Assembly: GCA_046350295.1 (NCBI GenBank)
Contig: JAXMAR010000023.1
Span: forward strand, 43,587 to 107,586
Reading direction: 5' to 3'
DNA: 64,000 nucleotides
Source of the DNA: JAXMAR01 sp046350295
GTDB lineage: Bacteria; Planctomycetota; Planctomycetia; Gemmatales; Gemmataceae
Shown here: in pieces, positions 7,522-16,449 of the stretch
Position numbering within the stretch: position 1 is the first letter of the stretch
How the letters are laid out: every line of letters begins with the position of its first letter
The notes under the pieces: generated by a model
Database searches by the model: none
Told to the model about the DNA's origin: nothing
The model's input: only the letters and a program-made list of their open reading frames with translations
Translations under genes and position numbers: made by a program

Positions 7522-10362
7522 TCACGTCCCCGAGACGCGGCTCTCGATCTCAAGGGTCGGCGGCGGCTCGATGGCGAGGCCCTCTTGTTCGTACTCGGCC
7601 TGGCGGCGCTGGGAGGCGGTGGCGAAGGAGCGGACCAGGTGGGGCGCCTGGCCGCGGATGGCCGCTTCGACCAGCTCTTTTTGCTCGCGCAGGTGGACCT
7701 GGCGCGAGCCGGTGGCCGGGCTGGCGCTGGCGTCGCGCCCCACGTACTTGAGGCGGAAGCCCATGGCCCGCAGGCGCGGCTCCACGAAAGACCAGGCGCC
7801 CATGTTGAGCGATTCTTCCTGGGCCCAGACGTACTCCTTCGCCTTGGGATAGCTCCGCACCGCCTTCTGGATCGCTTCGGACGGGAACGGATAGAGCTGC
7901 TCGACGCGGACGAGGACGACCGGCTCCTCCTTGCGCTGTTCGAGGAGGTCGTAATACACTTTGCCACTGCATAGGACGACGCGCCGAACCTTCTGGGCGT
8001 CGACGGCGCGGTCTTCGAGGATCTCGTCGAACCGGCCCTGCGTGAAGTCGTCCAGGCTGGAGACGACCAGCTTGTGCCGCAGCAGGCTCTTGGGGGTCAT
8101 GACGACGAGCGGCTTGCGGAAGTTGCGCAGCAGCTGACGGCGCAGCAGGTGGAAGTACTGGGCGGGCGTTGTCGCGTTCACCACCTGGAAGTTGTCCTCG
8201 GCGCAGAGCTGGAGGTAGCGTTCCAGGCGGGCGCTCGAATGTTCCGGCCCCTGGCCCTCGTAGCCATGCGGCAAGAGCAGGACAAGGCCGCTGTCCCGGT
8301 TCCACTTGCTGGAGGAGCAGGAGATGAACTGGTCGACGATGACCTGGGCGCCGTTGCCGAAGTCGCCGAACTGGGCCTCCCAGAGGGTGAGGCAGTTGGG
8401 GGAGTCGAGCGAGTAGCCGAACTCGAAGCCGAGCACGGCGGACTCGGAGAGGAGGCTGTCGAAGACGTTGAAATCGCCCTGCTTGTCCTGAAGATGCTGG
8501 AGCGGCGAGTACGGCTTGCCGGTCTTGTAGTCGTACAGGACCGAGTGCCGATGGCTGAAGGTGCCGCGGCGGCTGTCCTGGCCGCTGAGCCGCACGTCGA
8601 TACCGTCGAGCAGCAGCGAGCCGAACGAGAGCAGCTCGGCCATGCCCCAGTCGATGGCGGCGCCGTCGTCGACCATGCTCCGGCGGTCTTCGAGCAGGCG
8701 GGCGACCTTGGGATGGGGCGTGAAATCCTCAGGTAGCCGGGACATGGCTTCGACAAGCTGCCGCAGCGTCCGCTCGGGGACAGCCGTCGCGGTCGGGCCC
8801 CAGGAATAGTCGCGGACGAGCGCCTTCCACTGCCCCTGGTAGCCGCGCATGCCGTGAGCGCCCGGCGTTCCCTTCACTTCCTCCTGCGCCTTTTGCAGCC
8901 GGACCTGGAACTCCTGCACGAATGTGGCGATCTCATCCTCGGAGAGGTCGCCGCGCTCCAGCAGCCGGTCGTGGTAGATCTTCGTCATCGTCGGCTTCTT
9001 CTGAATCTCGGCGTACATGATCGGCTGCGTGAAGGAAGGCTCGTCTCCTTCGTTGTGGCCGTGCTTGCGGTAACAGTACATGTCGATGAAGAAGTCCTGG
9101 TTGAACGTCTGGCGGAAGTCGACGGCCAGCTCCGCGACGAAGAGGCAGGCTTCGGGGTCCTCGGCGTTGACGTGGAAGATGGGCGCTTCGATCATCTTGG
9201 CGACGTCGGTGCAGTAGCGCGTGCTGCGGGCGTCGCGCGGCGAGGTGGTGAAGCCGATCTGGTTGTTGATGACGACGTGGATCGTGCCGCCCGTCTTGTA
9301 GCCCGAAAGCTGGGAGAGGTTCAGCGTCTCGGCGACAAGCCCCTGGCCGGCGACCGCGGCGTCGCCATGCAGCAACAGAGCGAGGCATTGCATATGGCGC
9401 CGGTCGCCGAAGTGATGCTGCTTGGCGCGGACGCGGCCTTCGACCACCGGATTGACGGCTTCGAGGTGGCTTGGATTCGGCGTCAGGGAGAGGTGGATCT
9501 TGTTCCCCTTGCTGCTGACGCGGTCGCTGGAGAAGCCGAGGTGGTACTTGACGTCGCCGTCGCCCGCCATCGAGTTGGGAAGGAAGTTCTCCTCGAACTC
9601 GGTGAAGATCTCCGTGTACGGTTTCCCGATGATGTTGGCGAGAACGTTGAGGCGGCCGCGGTGGGCCATGCCCAGGACGATCTCCTTGATGCCGTTGTCG
9701 GCGGACGCTTCGACGACGGTGTCGAGCAGGGGGATGAGCGTCTCGGCGCCTTCGAGACTGAAACGCTTCTGGCCGAGGTAACGGGTGTGCAGGAACTTCT
9801 CGAACAGCTCGGCATAGTGCAGGTTCATCAGGATGCGCAGCTTGCGGCGCCGCGTGTAATCGGGCCGGTTGCGCGACAGCTCGATGCGGTCCATCAGCCA
9901 GGAGCGAATGGTGCGGTCGGCAATGTGCATGAACTCGACGCCGATGGTCCGGCAATAAGTCGCGCGCAGCTCGGTGATGAGGTCGCGCAGCCTGGCGTGC
10001 GGCATGTCGCCGAGGAAGTAGCTGGTGTCGAACGTGCGATCGAGATCTTCCTCGGAGAGGCCGAACGCTTTGAGTTCGAGGAGGGGGACGGACTGGGGCG
10101 GATCGCTGAGCGGGTCGAGCCTGGCGAGTAGATGGCCGAGGCGCCGGTAGGCGTCGATGAGCCGGATGACGCTGAATTGCTTGGCGTCGGCGGTCGGACC
10201 GGCGGCCGGCGCAGCGGCGGGCTGCTGGGCGAGGCCGAGGTCGAAGCCTTCGAAGAACCAGCGCCAGGAGGGATCGACCGAGGCGGGATCGTGCCGCCAG
10301 CGCTGATAAGTGGCCTCAATCAACTCGAGATTCAAAGGACCGGCGATGCTCGCGGGTGTCAT
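7522..10362 (-). CDS. sucA: 2-oxoglutarate dehydrogenase E1
   Basis: A thiamine-diphosphate-dependent E1 of 946 residues from ATG 10362 ('MTPASIAGPLNLELIEATYQ'). It decarboxylates 2-oxoglutarate and succinylates the E2 lipoyl group. The N-terminal E2-binding helix with 'YQRWRHDPASVDPSWRWFFE' is typical. Conserved E1 segments follow: 'VLGMAHRGRLNVLANI' (about 280), the ThDP-binding region near 'HVNAEDPEACLFVAELAVDF' and 'YRKHGHNEGDEPSFTQPIMY', and the C-terminal transketolase region with 'FQVVNATTPAQYFHLLRRQL'. An upstream in-frame extension to 10500 exists but lacks family similarity, so I reject it. sucB lies directly downstream. Confidence 0.95.
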   Translation of the reverse strand: MTPASIAGPLNLELIEATYQRWRHDPASVDPSWRWFFEGFDLGLAQQPAAAPAAGPTADAKQFSVIRLIDAYRRLGHLLARLDPLSDPPQSVPLLELKAFGLSEEDLDRTFDTSYFLGDMPHARLRDLITELRATYCRTIGVEFMHIADRTIRSWLMDRIELSRNRPDYTRRRKLRILMNLHYAELFEKFLHTRYLGQKRFSLEGAETLIPLLDTVVEASADNGIKEIVLGMAHRGRLNVLANIIGKPYTEIFTEFEENFLPNSMAGDGDVKYHLGFSSDRVSSKGNKIHLSLTPNPSHLEAVNPVVEGRVRAKQHHFGDRRHMQCLALLLHGDAAVAGQGLVAETLNLSQLSGYKTGGTIHVVINNQIGFTTSPRDARSTRYCTDVAKMIEAPIFHVNAEDPEACLFVAELAVDFRQTFNQDFFIDMYCYRKHGHNEGDEPSFTQPIMYAEIQKKPTMTKIYHDRLLERGDLSEDEIATFVQEFQVRLQKAQEEVKGTPGAHGMRGYQGQWKALVRDYSWGPTATAVPERTLRQLVEAMSRLPEDFTPHPKVARLLEDRRSMVDDGAAIDWGMAELLSFGSLLLDGIDVRLSGQDSRRGTFSHRHSVLYDYKTGKPYSPLQHLQDKQGDFNVFDSLLSESAVLGFEFGYSLDSPNCLTLWEAQFGDFGNGAQVIVDQFISCSSSKWNRDSGLVLLLPHGYEGQGPEHSSARLERYLQLCAEDNFQVVNATTPAQYFHLLRRQLLRNFRKPLVVMTPKSLLRHKLVVSSLDDFTQGRFDEILEDRAVDAQKVRRVVLCSGKVYYDLLEQRKEEPVVLVRVEQLYPFPSEAIQKAVRSYPKAKEYVWAQEESLNMGAWSFVEPRLRAMGFRLKYVGRDASASPATGSRQVHLREQKELVEAAIRGQAPHLVRSFATASQRRQAEYEQEGLAIEPPPTLEIESRVSGT

Positions 10363-10686
10363 AACGGAGTATCGAACGCCAGGAGAGAGCCGTGGCTCGT
10401 GGTTCTTTTGTGATGGCCGGGCGTACCGGCGCAGGCACGGGCGCCCCTCTCTGCATTGTAGGGGGCGACGGGGTACAAGCCGGTTGTCGGCCTCGTTCAC
10501 GCGACGACCCTGGCGCCGGAAAGCCGCCGCGGTTTCTTTATTTTGACCAGCGTTTGCAGTTTGGCGCGGACTTTGGACCGCGAGAGGCGAATTTTGACGG
10601 ACAGGCTTGCGGGCTTTGCCGAGGGACCGGCCTGTAGAGATTAGGAGCGAGACGGCAAACGCGAAAGTCCAGGCTCTAACGCCGCT

Positions 10687-12255
10687 CTAACGCCGCTTCC
10701 GCCGAATCCCCGCCAACTTCTCGAACTTCCGCAACCCCTTCTCATACTGCGGCCGCCACTCCGGGTTCGGCTCGACCGGCTCCTTGAAGCGGACCATCTG
10801 GGCGACCGCGTCTGCGACCGTGTATGGCTCCTCGCCCGCGGCCTTGCGTCCGAGGTTTTCCAGGCCGGCGAGGGCGGTGACTGCGGCGCCAAGGGCGGGG
10901 CCTTCGTCGGATTGGAGGCGCTCCAGGCGGCGGTCCAGGACGGTCGCGAGGATCTCGCACATCAGGGGGCTGCGGGCGATCCCTCCGGACACGGTGATGC
11001 GGCCAATGGTTTGCCCAATGGTTTGCCCGGCCTGCTCGTGGGCGTCGACGCCCAGCGCGATCACGTAAGCGAGGGCTTCGAGCGCGGCGCGGTATTTCTT
11101 GCCGGGATCGCGCGGGGCGGCGGGGTCCCAGCGGAACGTTTTCCGTGTCACACCGAGCGATGGCTCGGGGAAGACGAAGGGGAGTACCGTCGCGCCGTCG
11201 CAGCCTGCGGCGTGCTGTCGCGCCCGGGCTTCGAGCGCGTCGTAATCCGGGTCCTTGCCGAGCACGTGGTTGAGGAACTGGGCGCCGTTGGTGTAGCAGC
11301 GCATCCAGAGATAAGGGCCCCAGTTGAGGCGCATGGCGTCGAGGTTGTCGGTCGCGGGCGGCTGGGACGCGGAGGAGTTGACGACGGCCGAACTGCCGAG
11401 GATGATCGCGACCTGGCCGGCGTCGACCGCGCCGCCGCCGACGAGCCCGGCCTGTTGATCGTCGGACGAAGGGAAGACGAGCGGACTGCCGGCCGGGTCG
11501 ATGCCGGCGTCGGCGCAGATCGAGTGGGACAGGCGGCCGACGGGCTCGAGGTGATCGAGGACGCTGGGCAACTGACGCCAGGCCAGCTCGCGATGCTCGG
11601 GATCGGCGAGGGCATCGAGCATCTCGCGGCGCCAGCGCCCGGTGCGGAGGTCCATGATGCCGGTCGAGGCGGCGGCGGAGACGCTGACAACCTCGAAGTT
11701 GCCGGTCAGATAGCCGGTGGCGAGGGCGCCGTGTTGGACGATGCGGTGCGTGCGGCGCCAGTCGGCTTCGGGGAGCGTCGCCTCATCTTTGACGAGGTGC
11801 GATAGGGAGTAGCGAATAGCCCAGGGGCCGCCGATCAGCTCGCGCACCTTCTTCTGTCCACCCAGCCGCTTCAGGCCGAGGGCGTGGTAATCGGCGAGGC
11901 TCTGGTCGTTCCAGCAGATGGCGCGGCGGACCTGGTTGAATTGGGCGTCGATGCGGCCTGCCGTGTGATGCGTGGCGGAGATGCCGTTGGCGAGCCAGTC
12001 GGCGAGGCGTCCCGCTGCCCGCAGCTTGGCAGCCAAGGCGCGTGCGCCGGCGCGGGCCTGGCCTTCGAGTTGAAGAAGGTTAAGTTCGGACACGCCGTCC
12101 TGCGTCCAGAGGTCGGTCGGGAGCCGTATTTCGGCATGGGTTTTGCCCTCCAGATCGAAGGCCAGGCATTTGACGCCGCTGGTGGAAAAGTCCCAGCCCG
12201 CGATGAGTGCGGAGGATGGGACGTGACGCAGGGGCTGTGGCATGCGGTTTCCCAT
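10687..12255 (-). CDS. FGGY-family carbohydrate kinase (xylulokinase-like)
   Basis: A cytoplasmic sugar kinase of 522 residues with the ATPase fold. The N-terminal nucleotide loop 'IAGWDFSTSGVKCLAFD' contains the catalytic-type Asp, and the substrate segment 'ISATHHTAGRIDAQFNQV' and the 'AICWNDQSLADY' region match xylulokinase-type FGGY kinases. A second-domain phosphate loop 'AIILGSSAVVNSS' and the adenosine motif 'ITVSGGIARSPLM' are present. An internal 12-bp tandem duplication (11003-11026) gives 'GQTIGQTIG'. Substrate is uncertain: D-xylulose is the default, but context does not help. ATG 12243 is an alternative start. Confidence 0.85.
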   Translation of the reverse strand: MGNRMPQPLRHVPSSALIAGWDFSTSGVKCLAFDLEGKTHAEIRLPTDLWTQDGVSELNLLQLEGQARAGARALAAKLRAAGRLADWLANGISATHHTAGRIDAQFNQVRRAICWNDQSLADYHALGLKRLGGQKKVRELIGGPWAIRYSLSHLVKDEATLPEADWRRTHRIVQHGALATGYLTGNFEVVSVSAAASTGIMDLRTGRWRREMLDALADPEHRELAWRQLPSVLDHLEPVGRLSHSICADAGIDPAGSPLVFPSSDDQQAGLVGGGAVDAGQVAIILGSSAVVNSSASQPPATDNLDAMRLNWGPYLWMRCYTNGAQFLNHVLGKDPDYDALEARARQHAAGCDGATVLPFVFPEPSLGVTRKTFRWDPAAPRDPGKKYRAALEALAYVIALGVDAHEQAGQTIGQTIGRITVSGGIARSPLMCEILATVLDRRLERLQSDEGPALGAAVTALAGLENLGRKAAGEEPYTVADAVAQMVRFKEPVEPNPEWRPQYEKGLRKFEKLAGIRRKRR

Positions 12256-12493
12256 GGGCGGTCTCTATGGGGCAGGCTTCTCCCTTCCGGTTCCTATCTG
12301 CGAGCACGTCGCTGAAGAATGCATGTAGCTGAGGTTTCGAGACTTCAGCCCTGAGGTCTTGGTGCAAATCCGGAAAGCGAGAGCCAGTCGAGACGAATCC
12401 GAAAGAGGCGATTATACTTATTCCGGCGCGGCGTGCATCCAATTCGCCACCGAGGCATCTAACTCTAACCCAACGGTCGGCAGGAGAACACCC

Positions 12494-12985
12494 ATGACTG
12501 CTCGCGACGTTATCAAGACCGCCCTGACCAGCACGCAGAATCTTCTCAACTGGTACCTGAGCGATCTGAGCGACGCCGACCTGGCCGTGCGTCCCGTTCC
12601 CACCGCCAACACCATCGCCTGGCAGCTGGGACACTTGATCAATGCCGAGGTCGGCCTGCTCAAGGACCTGCCCGGCGCCAGGTATCCGGAGCTACCGGGC
12701 GCGTTCAAGGAGCAGTACACGAACAAGACCTCCCAGATTGCCCCCGCCGGCGGCTACATGAAGAAGGCGGAGTACGTCGATTGGTTCAACAAGGTGCGTG
12801 CCGCGAGCCTGGAGAACGTCGACCGCCTGGGCGAGTCGGACCTCGACAAGCCCAACAATAACGTTGTGGCCCAGTTCGCGCCGACGCTCGGCGCTCTTCT
12901 GGTCTTGATCGCCAACCACACGCTGATGCACGCCGGGCAGTTCACCGTCGTGCGCCGGGCCCTCAACAAGCCCGTGTTGTTCTGA
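12494..12985 (+). CDS. DinB-family protein
   Basis: The start at ATG 12494 follows CAGGAGAAC at good spacing and gives 163 residues. The four-helix DinB/YfiT-like fold is indicated by a helix 'TSTQNLLNWYLSDLSDADLA', the metal-site histidine in 'IAWQLGHLINAEVG', and the C-terminal 'IANHTLMHAGQFTVVRRAL' with the second and third metal-binding histidines. Members are small metal-dependent enzymes or thiol S-transferases, and the actual reaction is unknown here. It precedes an amidohydrolase gene by about 45 bp in the same direction, so they may be co-transcribed. Confidence 0.88.
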   Translation: MTARDVIKTALTSTQNLLNWYLSDLSDADLAVRPVPTANTIAWQLGHLINAEVGLLKDLPGARYPELPGAFKEQYTNKTSQIAPAGGYMKKAEYVDWFNKVRAASLENVDRLGESDLDKPNNNVVAQFAPTLGALLVLIANHTLMHAGQFTVVRRALNKPVLF

Positions 12986-13029
12986 CCATCCCCTTTCGCG
13001 CCGCTCTTCGCCTGTCTTTGGGTCATCGC

Positions 13030-14064
13030 ATGCCTCCCGAACACAACGTCACGGGCATCGACTACGGCCGGCGCGACCACCTCGTCTACACGGGCCCGAT
13101 CTACGATTTTCACGCCCATGTCATGGTCACCCGTCCCGGCGACCCGCCGACCGGACCCCCAACCGGCACGGGACCGGGCGCCAGCACGGAGCAGGCGGCG
13201 CTCATGCTCGAGGTTGGCCGCGAGTTCGGTGTCGTCCAGACGCTGACGATGTGCCCGCCCGACGACATCCCGGCGCTGCGCGAGCGGCTGGGGGACGCGC
13301 TGGCGTTCAACGGCATGATCAACAAGAAGGCGGACGAAGGGGACGACGTCGCCTATCAGCTGCTCGATCGCTTTCTGGAGCTGGGGATCAAGGTCATCAA
13401 GTTCTGGGCGGCGCCGCGCGGGCGGGAGCGCGGGCTTTTCCTCGATACGCCCTGGCGCATCGAGGCGGCGAAGCGGGCGCAAGCGGCGGGCATCCGCGTG
13501 GCCATGGTGCACGTCTCCGATCCGGACGCCTGGTTCCGCACGGTCTACACGGACACGGCCAAGTTCGGCACGAAGGCGGATCAATATGTGCCGCTCGTTC
13601 GCATGCTGGAGATGTTCCCGGAGATGACATGGGTCGGCGCGCACATGGGTGGCGACCCCGAGCATCCCGATCACCTGGAGGCGCTGCTGGAGAAGTATCC
13701 GCACTTCTGCATCGACACGAGCGCGACCAAGTGGCAGGTGCGCGAGGTGTCGCCGCGGCGCGACGCCATCCACGATCTGGTCTGCCGTTACCCGGACCGC
13801 TTCCTCTTCGGCACGGACCTGGTGACGCGGCATCACCTGCAGCGCGAGCATTACGTCAGCCGCTACTGGGCGCAGCGCACGCTCTGGGAAAGCCGCTGGG
13901 AAGGGCCGAGCCCGATCGCCGATCCGGATCACAAGCCGGCGGACGGTGAAGGCGAGACGCCGCGACTGTGCGGGGTAGGCTTGCCGGCGGCGGTATTGCG
14001 GCAGGTGTACTGGGAGAACGCGCTGCGGCTTTTGGAAGCGCCGGTGAGGGTGGCGGCGGTTTGA
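13030..14064 (+). CDS. Amidohydrolase-2 family metal-dependent hydrolase
   Basis: This 344-residue protein (ATG 13030; TTG 13018 is a less likely start) carries the TIM-barrel amidohydrolase-2 signatures: 'YDFHAHV' (metal ligands HxH), 'VAMVHVSD' on strand five, 'TWVGAHMGGDPEHPDHLEAL' with the next histidine, and 'FLFGTDLVTRHH' with the catalytic Asp. Such enzymes hydrolyse C-N or C-C bonds in small cyclic or carboxylated compounds, typically in the cytoplasm. The substrate cannot be told. A Pro/Gly/Thr-rich insertion follows the first motif. Confidence 0.85.
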   Translation: MPPEHNVTGIDYGRRDHLVYTGPIYDFHAHVMVTRPGDPPTGPPTGTGPGASTEQAALMLEVGREFGVVQTLTMCPPDDIPALRERLGDALAFNGMINKKADEGDDVAYQLLDRFLELGIKVIKFWAAPRGRERGLFLDTPWRIEAAKRAQAAGIRVAMVHVSDPDAWFRTVYTDTAKFGTKADQYVPLVRMLEMFPEMTWVGAHMGGDPEHPDHLEALLEKYPHFCIDTSATKWQVREVSPRRDAIHDLVCRYPDRFLFGTDLVTRHHLQREHYVSRYWAQRTLWESRWEGPSPIADPDHKPADGEGETPRLCGVGLPAAVLRQVYWENALRLLEAPVRVAAV

Positions 14065-14091
14065 GAGCCCGCCCGTCAACAGGAGTCGGCT

Positions 14092-14568
14092 ATGTACGCG
14101 ATCTTGCTCGCGTTCGTCGTATGCGCGGCCGGGATCGCGATGTTCGCTCTGTGGCAGCGCCGGCGCGCGCTTCATGGACCGATGGTTTTCCTTGAGGACG
14201 AGGAGGGGCCGGAGGAGCGCGAGGAGACGCCGGAGAAGAGTGAGGACGCTCGATTCGTCGTTGACATCACGGCTGAGGCGATTTCATGCCGCTGTCCAGA
14301 TGGCCGCCAGCAATGGACGCGCTGGGAAGAGCTGCGAAGAGTCGAGCTGGTCATCACGGACACCGGGCCATTTCTGACCGATGTGTTCTGGGTCCTTCAC
14401 GGAGCGGACAGCGTTTGCGTGATACCGCAGGGAGCGACCGGTGAACGCGCGCTGTTGCGGAGACTGCAAGAACTGCCCGGCTTTCGCAACGAGGCGGTGA
14501 TCGGCGCGATGAGCTGCGTCAGGAACCGCGCATTTCTCTGCTGGGAGGCTGTCCACGTCGATTCGTGA
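14092..14568 (+). CDS. Single-TM protein of unknown function
   Basis: A 158-residue protein with an N-terminal hydrophobic helix ('AILLAFVVCAAGIAMFALW') and a short basic stop-transfer 'QRRRALHG', then an acidic linker rich in Glu (residues about 37-55). The rest is a compact alpha/beta domain with 'VVDITAEAISCRCPDGRQ' and 'WEELRRVELVITDTGP'; the pattern resembles small membrane-tethered pleckstrin-like domains, but I cannot name a family. It begins 28 bp after the amidohydrolase. Confidence 0.72.
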   Translation: MYAILLAFVVCAAGIAMFALWQRRRALHGPMVFLEDEEGPEEREETPEKSEDARFVVDITAEAISCRCPDGRQQWTRWEELRRVELVITDTGPFLTDVFWVLHGADSVCVIPQGATGERALLRRLQELPGFRNEAVIGAMSCVRNRAFLCWEAVHVDS

Positions 14569-14595
14569 ACCTGGGTGGTGGATTGCCTGCACGAT

Positions 14596-15438
14596 TCAAC
14601 GGGATGTCTTCTTGGGTTCGTCGGCTTTCTTTCGTCTGTCGTAGCGGACGTAGCGGAACTTGGATTGCTTGTAGACCTCGTCGACGAGTTCGAAAAGACC
14701 GGGGTCGTACTTTTGCAGCTTCTCGCGCGTGTTGGCGCCGAACTGGGGACGCATGCAGTCGAAGTAGGCCTGGGCGCCCTCGGCCCAGTATTCTGCTGGG
14801 TTGGTCGCGACGTAGGTTCCCTTCCACAGTTCCTTGGCCATGGCGTCGTCATAGGCTTTGCGGAGCCGTTTGTTGAAGGTCGGATCGACAAGGCGTAGGC
14901 CTTGCTGATGGATGGCGTGATTGAACTCGTGGATGAGGATGTTCTCCTGAGCGTAGCGATCGCGCTTGAGGCAGAGGAGGTTCTCCTCGCCGCAGGAGGA
15001 GAGCCTGCCGCCCAGGCCGCGGGCGCGGGTGTCCCAGTTGGTCTTGGGGTCCTTCTTGAGATGGCGCTGCTCGGGGACGTCGGTGGTCATCTCAGTCGGG
15101 GCCATGACCATGAAGCGGCAGCCGGACTTGATCATGGCCTTGAGGATGTCCTGGCGCTCGCCGAGGAGTTGATGGATGAGGAAGCGGGCTTCGTGGAGGG
15201 CCTCGTCGGAGACCTTGGCGGAGCTGAGGATGGAGAAGCCGTTGTAGTCGAGGTGTTTCTTGTAGAAGTCGGTGTCGAGCTTGTATTTCTTGAGGATGTC
15301 TTCGGGGATGGGCGTGACCTTGGGGTCAGCCTTCGCTTCGCTCTTTTCGATGGGGTCATCGGGAGCAGGGCCGTCGCAGGCGGCGCGGACAGGCGTGGTC
15401 AGGAGCAGGACTGCAAGCCAAGCGAGCGAGAAGCGCAT
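14596..15438 (-). CDS. Secreted putative zinc metallopeptidase
   Basis: The start at ATG 15438 gives a Sec signal peptide ('LAWLAVLLLTTPVRAACDG') and 280 residues in total. A gluzincin-like motif is visible: 'ILIHEFNHAIHQQGL' (HExxH variant with Phe-Asn), followed by 'YWAEGAQAYFDC', whose Glu may be the third zinc ligand. This layout (HEFNHxxH plus E~45 residues later) matches secreted alpha-lytic or anthrax-lethal-factor-like peptidase folds. It probably acts in the periplasm on proteins or peptidoglycan peptides. It has no operon partner. Confidence 0.75.
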   Translation of the reverse strand: MRFSLAWLAVLLLTTPVRAACDGPAPDDPIEKSEAKADPKVTPIPEDILKKYKLDTDFYKKHLDYNGFSILSSAKVSDEALHEARFLIHQLLGERQDILKAMIKSGCRFMVMAPTEMTTDVPEQRHLKKDPKTNWDTRARGLGGRLSSCGEENLLCLKRDRYAQENILIHEFNHAIHQQGLRLVDPTFNKRLRKAYDDAMAKELWKGTYVATNPAEYWAEGAQAYFDCMRPQFGANTREKLQKYDPGLFELVDEVYKQSKFRYVRYDRRKKADEPKKTSR

Positions 15439-15509
15439 GACTTTCTCCAGCGGGTCTGGGCATGGGAAGGGACGGCACGTTTCGATTCTCGCAGTGGTTT
15501 TTCGGAAGA

Positions 15510-16280
15510 TCAAGTGTCCGTACCTGGCAGGCTCGAAGACTCGCCTGCGGCCTCAGGAGGTGAGTTTTGGCGGGGGCCTTCGGACTCTTCGGTGAGCTTA
15601 TGGAACTTCTTCGAGGGAGCCGTCGAGCCCGCGGCTTGATCAAACACGGCGCGAAACAGGTCCTGACAAGCTTTTTCTCTTATAGTCGCAGCAACCTTGC
15701 CGCCACCACTCGGCCGCGGATGAGCATACCGGATCAACTCGCGAAGGGCGTCGAGCAGCGGGTCGCCGTAGCGCTTTCCCCATGCCTTGTCCACCACCTC
15801 CTCCCGAACCCGACGGATGGCTTCAAACACCAGGTCTATGCTGGGCGTAACAATTGCCCGCAGTTTTCCCTTGAGTGCCGCGGGAAGTATAGCGGAGATA
15901 GCGGTAACCAAGCGGGCTTCAGACTCGGAACGGACTTTCGGGTTTGTAAACCAAACATTACCGACCAAGTGGTATTCAACGCTCGTCACTTGCGACGGAG
16001 ACGGAAGCCAGTCTGGGCGCTGCTCCCAAAGGCGAGGAACGTTCGCGAAGCTGTCGTCCCACCATGTACTCCACTGAGGCCTTTCCGCCTCAACAAACAC
16101 CTGGCGGGCTGGGCCGCGCGCCTTACACTCAGCGATGCGAACGGCGCCGTCACCTCGAACGCCAACCACATCCACGTCGGAGTAACCACCTTCAACACGC
16201 AATGGAACGCGCGTAACAGACAAAAAGCCGTCGAGCCGCCACACGCTGCCGACGAGGGACTCCAACGCCATCGCTTCCAT
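15510..16280 (-). CDS. PD-(D/E)xK-like nuclease candidate with a borrowed C-terminus
   Basis: The start at ATG 16280 follows GAGGAG and gives 256 residues. The N-terminal domain has a PD-(D/E)xK-type pattern: 'GYSDVDVVGVRGDGAVRIAE' followed by CK, with candidate residues Asp, Glu and Lys in the ExK arrangement, as in restriction-like nucleases. The C-terminal about 40 residues ('GSTAPSKKFHKLTEESEGPR') resemble the tail of the neighbouring ABC ATPase ('GSLEEVFLKLTEEPEGPP') at both protein and DNA level, so the end of the reading frame appears to come from duplication of that gene's 3' end. Function unproven. Confidence 0.62.
   Translation of the reverse strand: MEAMALESLVGSVWRLDGFLSVTRVPLRVEGGYSDVDVVGVRGDGAVRIAECKARGPARQVFVEAERPQWSTWWDDSFANVPRLWEQRPDWLPSPSQVTSVEYHLVGNVWFTNPKVRSESEARLVTAISAILPAALKGKLRAIVTPSIDLVFEAIRRVREEVVDKAWGKRYGDPLLDALRELIRYAHPRPSGGGKVAATIREKACQDLFRAVFDQAAGSTAPSKKFHKLTEESEGPRQNSPPEAAGESSSLPGTDT
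15527..15551. repeat. Dispersed hairpin repeat, copy 1
   Basis: GCAGGCTCGAAGACTCGCCTGC is an inverted repeat (GCAGGC...GCCTGC). The same sequence occurs at 17225-17250. Each copy lies at a gene end, which suggests a hairpin terminator or a repetitive extragenic element. Confidence 0.85.
15563..15628. repeat. Duplicated 3' end of the ABC ATPase gene, copy 1
   Basis: This segment aligns with 16462-16528 over about 65 bp; both contain TTCTTCGAGGGAGCCGTCGA. In copy 1 it encodes the C-terminus of the nuclease-like protein; in copy 2 it encodes the end of the ABC ATPase, in the same reading frame. Confidence 0.75.
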
Positions 16281-16449
16281 GGGGTGTACTCCTCGAGAAG
16301 CAAATGTCGAAACACCAAAGCGGCGCACGTTGAGGGTTCTATGCGGCGCGCTCCGCCTGGCAATGCTGCGGCTCCGGCTCGACGCCGGCCGCGTCACGCG
16401 GCAGCGTGACTTCGGCGCAGGCTATCGCCCTGGCCAAATGGCGGCTACG

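Noticed and set aside
8854..10131. 425-codon plus-strand open frame opposite sucA
   Set aside because: Antisense shadow of a conserved gene.
10982..11050. The 12-bp tandem duplication in the FGGY kinase as a frame-breaking event
   Set aside because: Its length is a multiple of three, so it only adds four residues.
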